DNA from: Bacteroidales bacterium
Lineage (GTDB): Bacteria > Bacteroidota > Bacteroidia > Bacteroidales > Azobacteroidaceae
Reading direction: 5' to 3'
DNA length: 64,000 nt
Assembly: GCA_003851245.1 (NCBI GenBank)
Contig: BHEP01000001.1
Coordinates: 62,001 to 126,000 of the forward strand
Within the stretch, counting starts at the first letter, position 1. Every line of letters starts with the position of its first letter. The position numbers were made by a program, and so were the translations under genes. Below are positions 36,364 through 45,586 of this stretch, piece by piece. Under the pieces are notes generated by a model. The model did no database searches. It was not told the DNA's origin and was given only the letters and a program-made list of their open reading frames with translations.

Positions 36364-37042
36364 ACAGTTCTGCATTGCTCACGACAAATGTGCTATGAAA
36401 GTTGGTACAGATGGGGTGCTACTTGGTGCCTGGACAAATTGCAAAAATGCTGCAAACATACTTGATGTAGGGACAGGCTCAGGACTAATTGCACTAATGC
36501 TTGCCCAAAGATCTCAGGCGCATATTCAAGGTATTGACATTGATAAAGACGCATCAAGGCAGGCGGCATCCAACTTTGATATTTCTCCATTTGCCAATAG
36601 GCTACAATCTATACAGGGCTCTTTTATTGATTTTCAAACTGATAAAAAATATGACCTCATTGTTTCTAATCCTCCTTATTTTGTTGATTCGATGAAATCG
36701 CCCAGCAAGGCCAGAAATGATGCCAGACACAATGATGGCTTATCTCTATCAGATTTGGTCTGCAAGAGCTGCGCTATGCTAAAACCCTATGGCATAATAT
36801 CCTTGATACTTCCTTTCGATAGCCTTTCTACAATAGAGCCCTTGTCTAAAAGTGCTGGATTGTATCTTAATCGTAAAACTGAAATAAAACCCCTACCATC
36901 TGTTAAGGCAAAGAGGGTTTTATTGGAATATTCATTTATTGATGGAAAGTTGGAGGAAAATGAACTTATCATAGAGCTTTCTCGCCACCTCTACAGCCCT
37001 GAATACATAAAACTATGCAAGGATTTTTACCTAGCCATGTAG
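36341..37042 (+). CDS. trmN6: tRNA1(Val) adenine-37 N6-methyltransferase
   Basis: The 233-residue Rossmann methyltransferase opens FSFKQFCIAHDKCAMKVGTD, the hallmark N-terminus of the YfiC/TrmN6 family. SAM motif I ILDVGTGSGLIALML and catalytic motif IV IVSNPPYF (NPPY, for exocyclic amino groups) follow. In E. coli it makes m6A37 in tRNA-Val1. It overlaps the transglycosylase gene by 23 nt in another frame; this start is supported because the family N-terminus lies there. Confidence 0.9.
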   Translation: MSKKFSFKQFCIAHDKCAMKVGTDGVLLGAWTNCKNAANILDVGTGSGLIALMLAQRSQAHIQGIDIDKDASRQAASNFDISPFANRLQSIQGSFIDFQTDKKYDLIVSNPPYFVDSMKSPSKARNDARHNDGLSLSDLVCKSCAMLKPYGIISLILPFDSLSTIEPLSKSAGLYLNRKTEIKPLPSVKAKRVLLEYSFIDGKLEENELIIELSRHLYSPEYIKLCKDFYLAM

Positions 37043-37131
37043 TAATGTGCCCTTTAGCAGTATCATATCTCCTAAGCAAAGCAAGCCTTTGCAAAAAAAA
37101 TCATATGTTTTGACAATTAAATTCAATATTT

Positions 37132-38103
37132 TCAAAGAGGCCTCAAATCCTCTATCCACGAAATAATTTCTCTAAAAAAAGATTGTATATCATGTATCTG
37201 CACCTGCATAGGCGTTTGTTTGTCGGCTTCGATAGGAGCAATTACCTTAAGACCTGAAGCAATGGTCTGCACATGAATCTCGGAGCCCATTTGCACCGGA
37301 TCGCCATCAATGTGCATTACTCCTGCTTTCTCTCTGCGTATGGTAAGTGCCGACGTTTGATAGTAATTTACCTTATTGTTTTTGTCTATCTGCTTGGCAA
37401 ACAGCTGGATTGCCAGAGGTCCTGCCTCCAGAGGATTGATGGGCGAAATGACTGCTACATCCATTTTGCCATCTTGTATATTTGCCTTTGGAGCTATAAA
37501 CGCATTATTTCCATACTGCGAGGCATTGGCAAAAGTCACCAAAAATGCCTTTTCTTTGACAAGTCCTTCGTCAAAAGCAAACTCATAAGTCTCAGGACGA
37601 AAAGACACATATTCTTTAATCACACTCTTTATATAGGCTATAGAGCCCCTGTTCTTCTCCCCCGAAAATCGCTCACTCACAGAGGCATCAAATCCAAAGC
37701 CGCAGGTGCAAAAAAATATGTGCTCATTGGCTTTGCAATAATCTATGCAAATAACATTTTCCTTAGCAATCACTTCCATGGATTTACGAATATCCAAAGG
37801 AACTCGCAACTCGCGTGCCAGACCATTGCCCGAGCCCAGGGGTATGATGCCCAAGGCTGCATCAGAATGCACCATGGCCCTAGCAACCTCGTTCACAGTT
37901 CCATCTCCCCCCACAGCCACAATATAATGCGCACCCTTATCAATAGCCTCCTTGGTCAAGGCAGAGGCGTGGCCCCCATATTCAGTATAGACTATACTGA
38001 GATTAAATGAGGAGGGCGAAAACAATTCTGCTGCCAGCGAAGGAATCTTTTCTTTAGAGCTGGTTCCTGAAATAGGATTGATGATGAGAACGATATTTTT
38101 CAT
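37132..38103 (-). CDS. Diacylglycerol/lipid kinase family protein (YegS/DgkB-like)
   Basis: Phosphorylates a lipid such as diacylglycerol. The 323-residue protein has the kinase N-terminal domain with INPISGTSSKEK (phosphate contact), GGDGTVNEVARAM near 57-69 (GGDGT nucleotide motif) and PLGSGNGLAREL, then a beta-sandwich C-terminal domain with MHIDGDPVQMGSEI. ATG 38103 is used; a TTG six bases upstream is possible but unnecessary. Convergent with trmN6. Lipid specificity cannot be told. Confidence 0.9.
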   Translation of the reverse strand: MKNIVLIINPISGTSSKEKIPSLAAELFSPSSFNLSIVYTEYGGHASALTKEAIDKGAHYIVAVGGDGTVNEVARAMVHSDAALGIIPLGSGNGLARELRVPLDIRKSMEVIAKENVICIDYCKANEHIFFCTCGFGFDASVSERFSGEKNRGSIAYIKSVIKEYVSFRPETYEFAFDEGLVKEKAFLVTFANASQYGNNAFIAPKANIQDGKMDVAVISPINPLEAGPLAIQLFAKQIDKNNKVNYYQTSALTIRREKAGVMHIDGDPVQMGSEIHVQTIASGLKVIAPIEADKQTPMQVQIHDIQSFFREIISWIEDLRPL

Positions 38104-38123
38104 AAACAAATACTAATATGCAC

Positions 38124-38131
38124 CAAAAGTA
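38124..38131 (-). promoter_or_regulatory. -7 box of lipid kinase gene
   Basis: Minus strand TACTTTTG ending 20 nt before the ATG; -33 not clear. Confidence 0.5.
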
Positions 38132-38146
38132 CAACAAATAAACAAT

Positions 38147-38181
38147 AATTCATAATTAGGAATTCATAATTCATAATTATT
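38147..38181. repeat. Short ATTCATAATT direct repeats
   Basis: Three overlapping copies of ATTCATAATT-type text between the divergent lipid kinase and purL promoters. Confidence 0.6.
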
Positions 38182-38186
38182 ATTCC

Positions 38187-38194
38187 TAACTTTG
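38187..38194 (+). promoter_or_regulatory. -7 box of purL
   Basis: TAACTTTG, 41 nt before the purL ATG. No purine-binding or riboswitch-like structure is visible in the short leader. Confidence 0.6.
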
Positions 38195-38235
38195 CAGTTC
38201 AACTATCAAAGATTAAAAATAAAACTATTTTCAAT

Positions 38236-41200
38236 ATGATTATTTTCTTTAAAACAACAACAGATTCAATCATAGCTCTCGATGTGGCGCAAAAACTTTC
38301 GTCGGAAGACACTAAGAAATTAATTTGGCTTTTTAATCAGGCCGAGCACTTGAAGAAAGAAAGCTTGGAGGGTTGGCTCAGAGGGCCACGTAGAGAAATG
38401 ATAAGCCCTTGGAGTACCAATGCTGTTGAAATAGCTCAAAATATGGGCATTAAAGGAATCACAAGAATCGAACAGTTTGACATAGTTAAAGACAAAGACG
38501 CTCCTTATGATAAGATGCTGCAGCGTATATACTACGGAATAGCTCAAGACGTATTTACGATAAATAAAAAGCCAGAGGCAATTCAACAAATTGACGATAT
38601 AGCGTCCTACAACCAAAAAGAAGGATTGGCACTCAGTATCGAAGAGATAGAATACCTCAATGCTCTAAGCGATAGGCTAGACCGTAAATTAACGGATAGC
38701 GAGGTCTTTGGGTTTTCTCAGGTAAACTCCGAACATTGCAGGCACAAAATATTCAATGGCGTTTTTGAAATTGATGGCATAGAAAAGGAACTTTCCCTTT
38801 TCAAAATGATACGAAAAACCTCGGAACAAAATCCCAACAACTTGGTTTCGGCGTACAAAGATAATGTTGCATTTAATTCGGGCCCTGTCATTGAGCAATT
38901 TGCGCCACTTTCGGGCGACAAACCCGATTTTTTTGCTACCAAGGAAATATCAAGTGTGCTATCATTAAAAGCCGAAACTCACAACTTCCCCACCACCGTA
39001 GAGCCTTTTAATGGAGCGGCTACTGGCAGTGGAGGAGAGATCAGAGATAGGCTAGCGGGAGGTAAGGCCTCACTGCCCCTGGCAGGAACTGCCGTTTATA
39101 TGACTTCTTATCCTCGCTCAGAAGAAGGGCACGAATGGGAGTCTTTAATGAATCCTCGCAAATGGCTGTATCAAACGCCAGAAGAGATACTTATCAAGGC
39201 TTCAAATGGGGCTTCTGATTTTGGAAATAAGTTCGGACAGCCCCTTATTTGTGGCTCTCTGCTAACTTTTGAGCATCATGAAAATAGAAAAAGCTTTGCC
39301 TACGACAAGGTTATTATGCTAGCTGGCGGCATAGGTTTTGGGAATCGCCGAGATGCACTAAAAGACGAACCTGCCAAAGGCGACAAAATAGTAGTCCTTG
39401 GAGGCGACAACTACAGAATAGGAATGGGTGGAAGTGCTGTATCTTCTGTAGATACTGGAGAGTTTGCCAGCGGCATAGAGCTAAATGCGGTACAAAGATC
39501 CAACCCCGAAATGCAAAAACGTGCTGCCAACGTCATTCGTACACTCTCTGAAAGCGACGATAACCCAATTGTTTCCATACACGATCATGGGGCTGGAGGA
39601 CACCTAAATTGTCTCTCCGAATTGGTAGAGACTACTGGAGGCAAAATATATATAGCCCAATTGCCCGTAGGAGATCCTACACTTTCTTCAAAAGAAATTG
39701 TAGGAAACGAAAGCCAAGAGCGGATGGGATTGCTTCTAAAGCCTGATACTGTAGAGAAAGTCAAGGCAATAGCCGACAGAGAAAGATCGCCAATGTATAT
39801 AGTAGGCGAAACTACTGGAGACATGAGATTTGTATTCCAACAAAAAGATGGACACAAACCCCTTGACCTAAAACTGGAAGACTTCTTTGGCAAGCCCCCT
39901 CGCACTGTAATGAAAGACCAAACTTTCACAGAAACCTATGCCCCCTTAAAATATGATGTGAAAGAAATTCACTCCTATATAGAAAATGTATTGCAGATAG
40001 AAGCCGTGGCTTGTAAGGATTGGCTGACCAACAAGGTAGATAGATCAGTTTCTGGAAAGGTGGCGCGCCAACAATGCTTGGGTGAATTGCAATTGCCTCT
40101 AAGTGACCTTGGTGCTGTAGCTCTCGATTATAGAGGTAAGCTTGGCATGGCAACTTCCATAGGCCATGCTCCACAAGTTGCCTTAATAAATCCCGAAGCG
40201 GGCTCTGTGATGGCAATTGCCGAAGCCTTAACCAATATAGTGTTTGCTCCCTTGGCGGAGGGACTAAAAAGCCTATCCTTGAGTGCCAACTGGATGTGGC
40301 CCTGCCGCAATCCTGGCGAAGATGCCCGACTATACAAGGCGGTAGAAGCCTGCTCGGACTTTGCCTGCGAGCTAGGTGTAAATATACCCACAGGAAAGGA
40401 TTCGCTGTCGATGACACAAAAATACGGAGACGAGAAGGTATATGCCCCCGGAACGGTTATTATTTCAGCAGGAGCTGAAGTCTCTGACATCAAGCAAATT
40501 GTATCGCCTGTGCTGCTCAACAAAAAAGCAACTCACATATATTATATAGATTTCTCTTTCGACAAGCTACGATTGGGAGGCTCTGCCTTTGCGCAGACCT
40601 TGGGTAAGCTAGGCGATGATGCCCCCACAGTAAAAGATGCCGATTATTTCAAAACAGCATTCAACGCCACTCAAGAATTGATAAAGCAAGATTTGATATT
40701 GGCTGGACACGACATATCTGCTGGTGGCATGATCACCACGCTCTTAGAAATGTGTTTCGCCAATGTTGATGGTGGCATAGAAATCAATCTTGACAAGATA
40801 AAGGAGGATGACCTCATCAAAATATTGTTCAGCGAAAACCCTGGCATAATCATTCAGGTGAAAGATACCAAGCTTACAGAATCAATGCTGGAAGAAAAGG
40901 GAATTGCGTATTCCAAATTAGGGAAAGTGAGTAAAGAGCGCCACCTCTTACTAAGCAAATCGGGTGTGCAATATCATTTTGGCATAGACCATTTGCGCGA
41001 TATTTGGTATTCTACTTCCTATCTTTTCGATAGAAAACAAAGTGGGGAGCTCTGTGCCCGCAGCCGCTTTGAAAACTACAAACGCCAGGCGCTGCAACAC
41101 AAGTTCAAGAAAACTTTTACGGGCACCCTCGCACACTACGAACTCAGTGCCGATAGAAAGGTATCGTCGGGATGCACTGCCGCCATCATACGAGAAAAAG

Positions 41201-41934
41201 GAACCAACGGAGAGCGCGAAATGGCATATGCCCTTTATCTGGCTGGCTTTGATGTCAAAGATGTGCATATGACCGATTTGATCTCTGGAAGAGAGACGCT
41301 TGAGGATGTAAATATGATAGTTTTCTGTGGTGGATTTTCCAATTCCGATGTTTTGGGCTCTGCCAAAGGATGGGCTGGGGGATTCTTATATAACGAAAAA
41401 GCCAAAACAGCTCTTTATAAATTCTACGAACGTCCCGACACCCTCAGCTTGGGTATCTGCAATGGATGTCAGATGATGGTAGAACTTGGATTGATCAATC
41501 CTAAGCACAAGGAAAAAGTGAGAATGCAGCACAATACTTCTCATAAATTTGAATCGGGCTTCATTAGTTTGCATATACCCAAAAATAAATCGGTGATGCT
41601 TGAGTCTTTGTCGGGATCCCAGTTGGGCGTATGGATAGCACACGGCGAAGGAAAGTTTAGCCTCCCTTATCCCGAAAATAAATACAACGTGATTGCCAAA
41701 TATCTTTATGTGAGTTACCCCGGAAATCCCAATGGCTCAGACCACTCAATAGCAGGATTATGCTCCAAAGATGGGCGACACTTGGCGATGATGCCACACC
41801 CCGAAAGGGCTATATTCCCTTGGCAATGGGCGCATTACCCTTCCGAAAGATTGGGATTAGACGAAGTAAGTCCTTGGATAGAGGCTTTTGTAAATGCCCG
41901 CAAATGGGTAGAGAAAGTAATTGGCAGCAAGTAA
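38236..41934 (+). CDS. purL: Phosphoribosylformylglycinamidine synthase, single-chain
   Basis: Fourth step of purine synthesis: FGAR plus glutamine and ATP to FGAM. The 1232-residue protein has the large-type layout: N-terminal PurS-like domain, linker with the FSQVNSEHCRHKIF stretch, duplicated AIR-synthase-like halves (KAETHNFPTTVEPFNGAATG; HDHGAGG) and a C-terminal class I glutaminase with nucleophile Cys in LGICNGCQMM and catalytic His-Glu in MPHPERA. Slightly shorter than E. coli PurL (about 1295). It ends 21 nt from the convergent helicase gene. Confidence 0.96.
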   Translation: MIIFFKTTTDSIIALDVAQKLSSEDTKKLIWLFNQAEHLKKESLEGWLRGPRREMISPWSTNAVEIAQNMGIKGITRIEQFDIVKDKDAPYDKMLQRIYYGIAQDVFTINKKPEAIQQIDDIASYNQKEGLALSIEEIEYLNALSDRLDRKLTDSEVFGFSQVNSEHCRHKIFNGVFEIDGIEKELSLFKMIRKTSEQNPNNLVSAYKDNVAFNSGPVIEQFAPLSGDKPDFFATKEISSVLSLKAETHNFPTTVEPFNGAATGSGGEIRDRLAGGKASLPLAGTAVYMTSYPRSEEGHEWESLMNPRKWLYQTPEEILIKASNGASDFGNKFGQPLICGSLLTFEHHENRKSFAYDKVIMLAGGIGFGNRRDALKDEPAKGDKIVVLGGDNYRIGMGGSAVSSVDTGEFASGIELNAVQRSNPEMQKRAANVIRTLSESDDNPIVSIHDHGAGGHLNCLSELVETTGGKIYIAQLPVGDPTLSSKEIVGNESQERMGLLLKPDTVEKVKAIADRERSPMYIVGETTGDMRFVFQQKDGHKPLDLKLEDFFGKPPRTVMKDQTFTETYAPLKYDVKEIHSYIENVLQIEAVACKDWLTNKVDRSVSGKVARQQCLGELQLPLSDLGAVALDYRGKLGMATSIGHAPQVALINPEAGSVMAIAEALTNIVFAPLAEGLKSLSLSANWMWPCRNPGEDARLYKAVEACSDFACELGVNIPTGKDSLSMTQKYGDEKVYAPGTVIISAGAEVSDIKQIVSPVLLNKKATHIYYIDFSFDKLRLGGSAFAQTLGKLGDDAPTVKDADYFKTAFNATQELIKQDLILAGHDISAGGMITTLLEMCFANVDGGIEINLDKIKEDDLIKILFSENPGIIIQVKDTKLTESMLEEKGIAYSKLGKVSKERHLLLSKSGVQYHFGIDHLRDIWYSTSYLFDRKQSGELCARSRFENYKRQALQHKFKKTFTGTLAHYELSADRKVSSGCTAAIIREKGTNGEREMAYALYLAGFDVKDVHMTDLISGRETLEDVNMIVFCGGFSNSDVLGSAKGWAGGFLYNEKAKTALYKFYERPDTLSLGICNGCQMMVELGLINPKHKEKVRMQHNTSHKFESGFISLHIPKNKSVMLESLSGSQLGVWIAHGEGKFSLPYPENKYNVIAKYLYVSYPGNPNGSDHSIAGLCSKDGRHLAMMPHPERAIFPWQWAHYPSERLGLDEVSPWIEAFVNARKWVEKVIGSK

Positions 41935-41955
41935 CTGACAGCAAGGAAAAAAACC

Positions 41956-43281
41956 TCAGCTCTCGCCCACAATTACTTTTTTATTTTTTATTTTATGACC
42001 CTTGATCATTTCGAGGGTCATTTGCATTTTAGATTTGCGGATAGCAACAAAAGAGAAGAAGTCTTTGACCTCAATAAGTCCGATATCCTCTTTTCTTAAT
42101 CCTGCCCTATTGCTAAAAAAGCCCACAATATCAACCTTATTGACCTTGTCCTTCCTTCCCAAGTTGAGGTGCAGGGTAGACCACTGAGGATGTTCTGGTA
42201 AACTCTGGTTTGGCAAAAGTTCTATTTCAGCAAACTCGTCGCTCATGTAGGCAGGCAATTTTTCTTCTGGCGATAGTATCAGAATTGCTGTGCCGCTGGC
42301 CTCCACCCTTGCCGTGCGTCCGTTGCGGTGTGTAAAAACATCTTCCGTAAGAGGCATGTGGTAGTGAATGATATACCTAATGTTGGGAATGTCCAGGCCT
42401 CTCGATGCCAAATCAGTGGTAACTAGTAGGTTGGTGCTGCCATTTCGGAACTTACATAAGGCACTATCCCTATCTCTTTGCTCCATGGCTCCATGATAAA
42501 ACTCATTAAAAATGCCCTTGCCCAATAGGTAGTTAGCCGTGCGCTCCACAGATTCCCTATGATTACAGAAAACAATGGTCGATCTATTGCCCAATTGGCA
42601 CACCAAGTTAAAAAGCGTTTCCAGCTTGTCTTTGCCTGAAGATATTACTTTTTTCATCTCAAGGCGGGTAGAAGTATCATCCTCCTTAGGCAAAAAGTCT
42701 ATCTTCTGTGGCGCATTCAATCTTATATATTCTGGAATGTCAATTGCTTGGGTGGCAGAGGTAAGTGTACGTTTTTTTAGTGCAGGGATTTCCCCAATTA
42801 TAAATGCCACCTCTTCCTGAAAACCTAGCTCTAGCGACTTATCGAACTCGTCAAGCACAAGGAATGAAACGTCTCGCAAATTTACATTTCCCCTCCTTAT
42901 ATGATCGCACATCCTCCCTGGCGTTGCCACAATAAGGGTAGGAGCCTCCTGTAGATTTTTTTCTTCGGTGGCTCGCAGATGTCCTCCATAGCAGGAAGTA
43001 ATTTTAAGACCCGTTTTCAAAGACTTAAATACTTGTTCTATTTGTTGGGCTAATTCTCGCGAGGGTACTATTATAAGAGCCTGCACCTGCTTGCTTTCCA
43101 AGTCAAAGGAATTGAGCAGGGGGAGTAAAAATGCCAGAGTCTTGCCAGAGCCCGTAGGAGAAAGAAGAATTACATCTCTGTCCTGATCTGCTGCTGCCAG
43201 AGCTGCCAATTGCATCTCATTGAGAGATTTTATTTTCAAATGGGCTAAAATATTGTCTAAAGGAAAATTATTATTTTTCAT
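41956..43281 (-). CDS. DEAD-box-type RNA helicase, DbpA-like, with DEFD in motif II
   Basis: The 441-residue ATP-dependent RNA helicase has Q-motif region SLNEMQLAAL, motif I SPTGSGKT near 41-48, Ia PSRELAQQ, Ib ATPGR, motif II LDEFDKS, motif III SAT, and motif VI HRNGRTAR. Motif II reads DEFD instead of DEAD. The C-terminal about 75 residues (KVDIVGFFSNRAGLRKEDIG) form a DbpA RNA-binding domain that in E. coli targets 23S rRNA hairpin 92. It is therefore probably a 50S assembly helicase. Monocistronic. Confidence 0.9.
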   Translation of the reverse strand: MKNNNFPLDNILAHLKIKSLNEMQLAALAAADQDRDVILLSPTGSGKTLAFLLPLLNSFDLESKQVQALIIVPSRELAQQIEQVFKSLKTGLKITSCYGGHLRATEEKNLQEAPTLIVATPGRMCDHIRRGNVNLRDVSFLVLDEFDKSLELGFQEEVAFIIGEIPALKKRTLTSATQAIDIPEYIRLNAPQKIDFLPKEDDTSTRLEMKKVISSGKDKLETLFNLVCQLGNRSTIVFCNHRESVERTANYLLGKGIFNEFYHGAMEQRDRDSALCKFRNGSTNLLVTTDLASRGLDIPNIRYIIHYHMPLTEDVFTHRNGRTARVEASGTAILILSPEEKLPAYMSDEFAEIELLPNQSLPEHPQWSTLHLNLGRKDKVNKVDIVGFFSNRAGLRKEDIGLIEVKDFFSFVAIRKSKMQMTLEMIKGHKIKNKKVIVGES

Positions 43282-43285
43282 CTTG

Positions 43286-43293
43286 CAAAAGTA
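43286..43293 (-). promoter_or_regulatory. -7 box immediately before helicase start
   Basis: Minus strand TACTTTTG; its last base is 5 nt from the ATG at 43281, implying a leaderless or nearly leaderless mRNA if used. No -33 TTG is visible. Confidence 0.4.
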
Positions 43294-43375
43294 CTATATT
43301 TAGAGTAGTTTTAGGCTCTAATACTTAATTATGTCAGATTTTAAAATGTTTTTGGCAGTATTTAATAGCTGGCAC

Positions 43376-43416
43376 AAACAAAGAAATCGGAACCTATGGC
43401 TCCGATTTCTTTGTTT
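43376..43416 (-). terminator. Terminator of metK
   Basis: A perfect 16-bp stem (43376-43391 with 43401-43416) with a 9-nt loop, 30 nt beyond the metK stop. Stem ends in AAACAAAG/CTTTGTTT, so U-rich ends occur on both strands. Confidence 0.85.
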
Positions 43417-43445
43417 GGTAGTATATGGTATATTAAAAAAATATC

Positions 43446-44744
43446 TTACTTGATTCCAAAAGCTGTTTTTATTTGGCTTATGTAGTCCAATTTCTCCCAT
43501 GTAAAAAGCTCCACTTCCATTGTAACTGGTTCTACATCGTATTTTGAAGAAAATACCTTAGTTACAGTTTCGGGTTTGCGCCCCATGTGTCCATACGATG
43601 CAGTTTCGAGATAGATAGGGTTTCTTAGTTTCAGCCTGATTTCTATTGCTTTTGGACGCATATCGAATATGTCGGCTATTTTTTCTGCAATCTGGCTATC
43701 AGGGATATCAATCTTGCTTCTGCCATAGGTATTTACGAAAATATTCATTGGTTGGGCAACACCAATAGCATAGGCTACCTGCACCAATATTTCGTCACTA
43801 ATGCCAGCGGCAACAAGGTTTTTAGCAATATGGCGAGCTGCATAGGCCGCCGATCTATCTACTTTTGAAGGATCTTTGCCAGAGAAAGCTCCTCCTCCGT
43901 GTGCGCCTTTCCCTCCGTAGGTATCGACGATAATTTTTCTCCCTGTGAGTCCTGTGTCGCCATGGGGTCCGCCAATAACAAATTTTCCAGTGGGATTGAC
44001 GTGGTACTTTATTTTATCATTGAAAAGAGCTTGTACTTGTGGAGGATATTGTGCCTTAATTCGCGGAATAAGAATGGCGATTACATCTTTTTCAATTTTC
44101 TGCTGCATAGCCTTGTCAGCTGCTATTTGGGCTTCATGGGTATTGTCTTTAGGCAATATAAATTCGTCGTGCTGGCTTGATATTACAATTGTATCGATGG
44201 CTTCGGGCGTGCCATCTTCGTGGTACTGTATTGTAACTTGCGATTTTGCGTCGGGGCGCAAATAAGGCATTAGCTGTATTTCTTTTTTGCGTATTTGTGC
44301 CAATTCAATGAGTAAGCTATGCGAAAGATCTAGTGCTAGGGGCATGTAGTTTTCAGTTTCGTTACTTGCATAACCAAACATCATACCTTGGTCGCCAGCT
44401 CCTTGGTTGAGGGGGTCTTCTCTTTCTACTCCTCTGTTGATGTCGCCAGATTGCTCGTGAATGGCACTAAAAACCCCACAGGATTTGGCTTCAAATTGGT
44501 ACTCACTTTTGGTGTATCCAATATCTTGAATAACTTTTCTTGCCACTTCAGGCACGTCAATATAGGCTTTTGATTTTACTTCTCCCGCAAGCACTACCTG
44601 CCCTGTAGTTACGAGAGTTTCGCAGGCCACTTTGGAGTTGGCATCATATGCCAAAAACTGATCTAATAAGGCATCAGAAATCTGATCTGCCACTTTGTCA
44701 GGATGTCCTTCAGACACCGATTCGGAGGTGAATAAGTAACTCAT
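43446..44744 (-). CDS. metK: S-adenosylmethionine synthetase
   Basis: Makes SAM from methionine and ATP. The 432-residue protein has [19 protein letters not shown] at about 7-25 (methionine/ATP site), the flexible loop, the hexapeptide-type [12 protein letters not shown], and the P-loop-like [16 protein letters not shown]. It is about 40 residues longer than E. coli MetK, as usual in Bacteroidales. The 263-nt gap upstream holds a promoter, a SAM-II-like aptamer and a long AT-rich spacer, so expression is probably repressed by its own product. Confidence 0.96.
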   Translation of the reverse strand: MSYLFTSESVSEGHPDKVADQISDALLDQFLAYDANSKVACETLVTTGQVVLAGEVKSKAYIDVPEVARKVIQDIGYTKSEYQFEAKSCGVFSAIHEQSGDINRGVEREDPLNQGAGDQGMMFGYASNETENYMPLALDLSHSLLIELAQIRKKEIQLMPYLRPDAKSQVTIQYHEDGTPEAIDTIVISSQHDEFILPKDNTHEAQIAADKAMQQKIEKDVIAILIPRIKAQYPPQVQALFNDKIKYHVNPTGKFVIGGPHGDTGLTGRKIIVDTYGGKGAHGGGAFSGKDPSKVDRSAAYAARHIAKNLVAAGISDEILVQVAYAIGVAQPMNIFVNTYGRSKIDIPDSQIAEKIADIFDMRPKAIEIRLKLRNPIYLETASYGHMGRKPETVTKVFSSKYDVEPVTMEVELFTWEKLDYISQIKTAFGIK

Positions 44745-44909
44745 ATTTAAAATAATTTAGTAATTGAACAAGTCAATTAAATTTAATAATTAAGTCTAAT
44801 AATAAAATTTGCTAATACGATTTAACTTATTAGTTTTTATTATTATTATTATAATATTAAAAAAAAGATGGGATGAGTACTAATAAAAATAGCTAAGGGA
44901 GAATAAATA

Positions 44910-44966
44910 AATATTCAGTTTAGCATTTTTTTTAGTGGTTGCAAGCATACAAATCCGTCCACGTTC
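44910..44966 (-). ncRNA. SAM-II-like riboswitch aptamer in metK leader
   Basis: The minus strand reads CGTGG (44963-44959), then GGATTTG, then GCTTGCAACCAC (ending 44935), an A-rich run and ATGCTAAA. From memory this follows the SAM-II order: P1 5' strand, GATTT loop, GCTTGCA-CCAC closing P1, A-rich segment, GCTAAA. P1 forms as GTGG/CCAC. Position in the leader of metK supports SAM sensing. Unusually, the aptamer lies about 165 nt from the ATG, with no intrinsic terminator between. A covariance-model search would confirm. Confidence 0.75.
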
Positions 44967-44979
44967 TTATATTATTCTA

Positions 44980-44987
44980 CAAAGTTA
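44980..44987 (-). promoter_or_regulatory. -7 box of metK
   Basis: Minus strand TAACTTTG, with a TTG 23 nt upstream. The predicted start at about 44974 places the SAM-II-like aptamer at the very 5' end of a roughly 230-nt leader. Confidence 0.65.
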
Positions 44988-45007
44988 CGAAAACAATTTG
45001 GTATAAT

Positions 45008-45490
45008 CTACAATTTAGATTTTTTTAGATGAGTATTAAGTTCTTTTATATTTTTTTTGAGTTTTGGATGTATTTTATTGGCTGCAATTTCGCAAAGCGG
45101 CTCAAGCACGAAGTCTCTTAGGTGGAGTAGGGGATGAGGGATTGAGAGCTCTTGGGATTCTATTATGAGGTCGTCAAAGAATAGTATGTCTATATCTATT
45201 GTCCTGTCTTGATAGGTGTTTTTATTTTTCTGCACTCTTCCCAAGGATTTTTCAATGGACTGTGTTGTTTTTAGCAGCTCTTGGGGGTTTAGTTTTGTTG
45301 ATAGAGCGATTGCTTGGTTTAAAAAAGTATTTTCAGAAATGTATCCCCAGGGGCTTGTTTGAACCATGGATGAGTAGGCAGTAATTTTTCCTGCCAGCCT
45401 TTCAAGTTCTTTAGTACAGTCTAGGAGACATTGCTTTTTATCGCCCATATTACTTCCCAGCGATAGGTATACAGTGCTAGTTTTGGTCAT
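45008..45490 (-). CDS. folK: 2-amino-4-hydroxy-6-hydroxymethyldihydropteridine pyrophosphokinase
   Basis: Transfers pyrophosphate from ATP to the pterin in folate synthesis. The 160-residue protein, standard for HPPK, has LSLGSNMGDKKQCL near the N-terminus (pterin pocket), TSPWGYISENTFLNQA, and the magnesium-binding QDRTIDIDILFFDD near 91-104. It is the last gene of the ftsX-to-folK run but has its own putative promoter in the 96-nt gap after queA. Confidence 0.94.
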   Translation of the reverse strand: MTKTSTVYLSLGSNMGDKKQCLLDCTKELERLAGKITAYSSMVQTSPWGYISENTFLNQAIALSTKLNPQELLKTTQSIEKSLGRVQKNKNTYQDRTIDIDILFFDDLIIESQELSIPHPLLHLRDFVLEPLCEIAANKIHPKLKKNIKELNTHLKKSKL

Positions 45491-45539
45491 ACATTTTGTA
45501 ATGTATATTAATAATTTAGGTTTTATGCTTGTAAATTAT

Positions 45540-45572
45540 TGCTTACCTGGGCATATCTTGCAAAGGTAAGCA
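45540..45572 (-). promoter_or_regulatory. folK promoter box inside a 9-bp inverted repeat
   Basis: TGCTTACCT (45540-45548) is the exact inverse of AGGTAAGCA (45564-45572). The right arm overlaps minus-strand TACCTTTG (45568-45561), a -7 box for folK 71 nt from its start. No T run follows in either direction, so it looks like an operator or RNA hairpin rather than a terminator. Confidence 0.45.
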
Positions 45573-45586
45573 GTAATTTTTTTTTT

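Noticed and set aside
37076-37092. GCAAAG/CTTTGC hairpin between trmN6 and the lipid kinase gene
   Set aside because: It is followed by A residues on the plus strand and preceded by T residues on the minus strand, so it does not have terminator polarity for either gene.
38148-38181. ATTCATAATT repeats before purL as a regulator binding array
   Set aside because: The repeats are AT-rich, overlapping and irregular; this can arise by slippage, and nothing else supports an operator.
41995-42021. ATGACCCT/AGGGTCAT inverted repeat inside the helicase 3' end as a purL terminator
   Set aside because: The stem is short, the T run precedes rather than follows it on the plus strand, and the bases encode the conserved helicase C-terminus.
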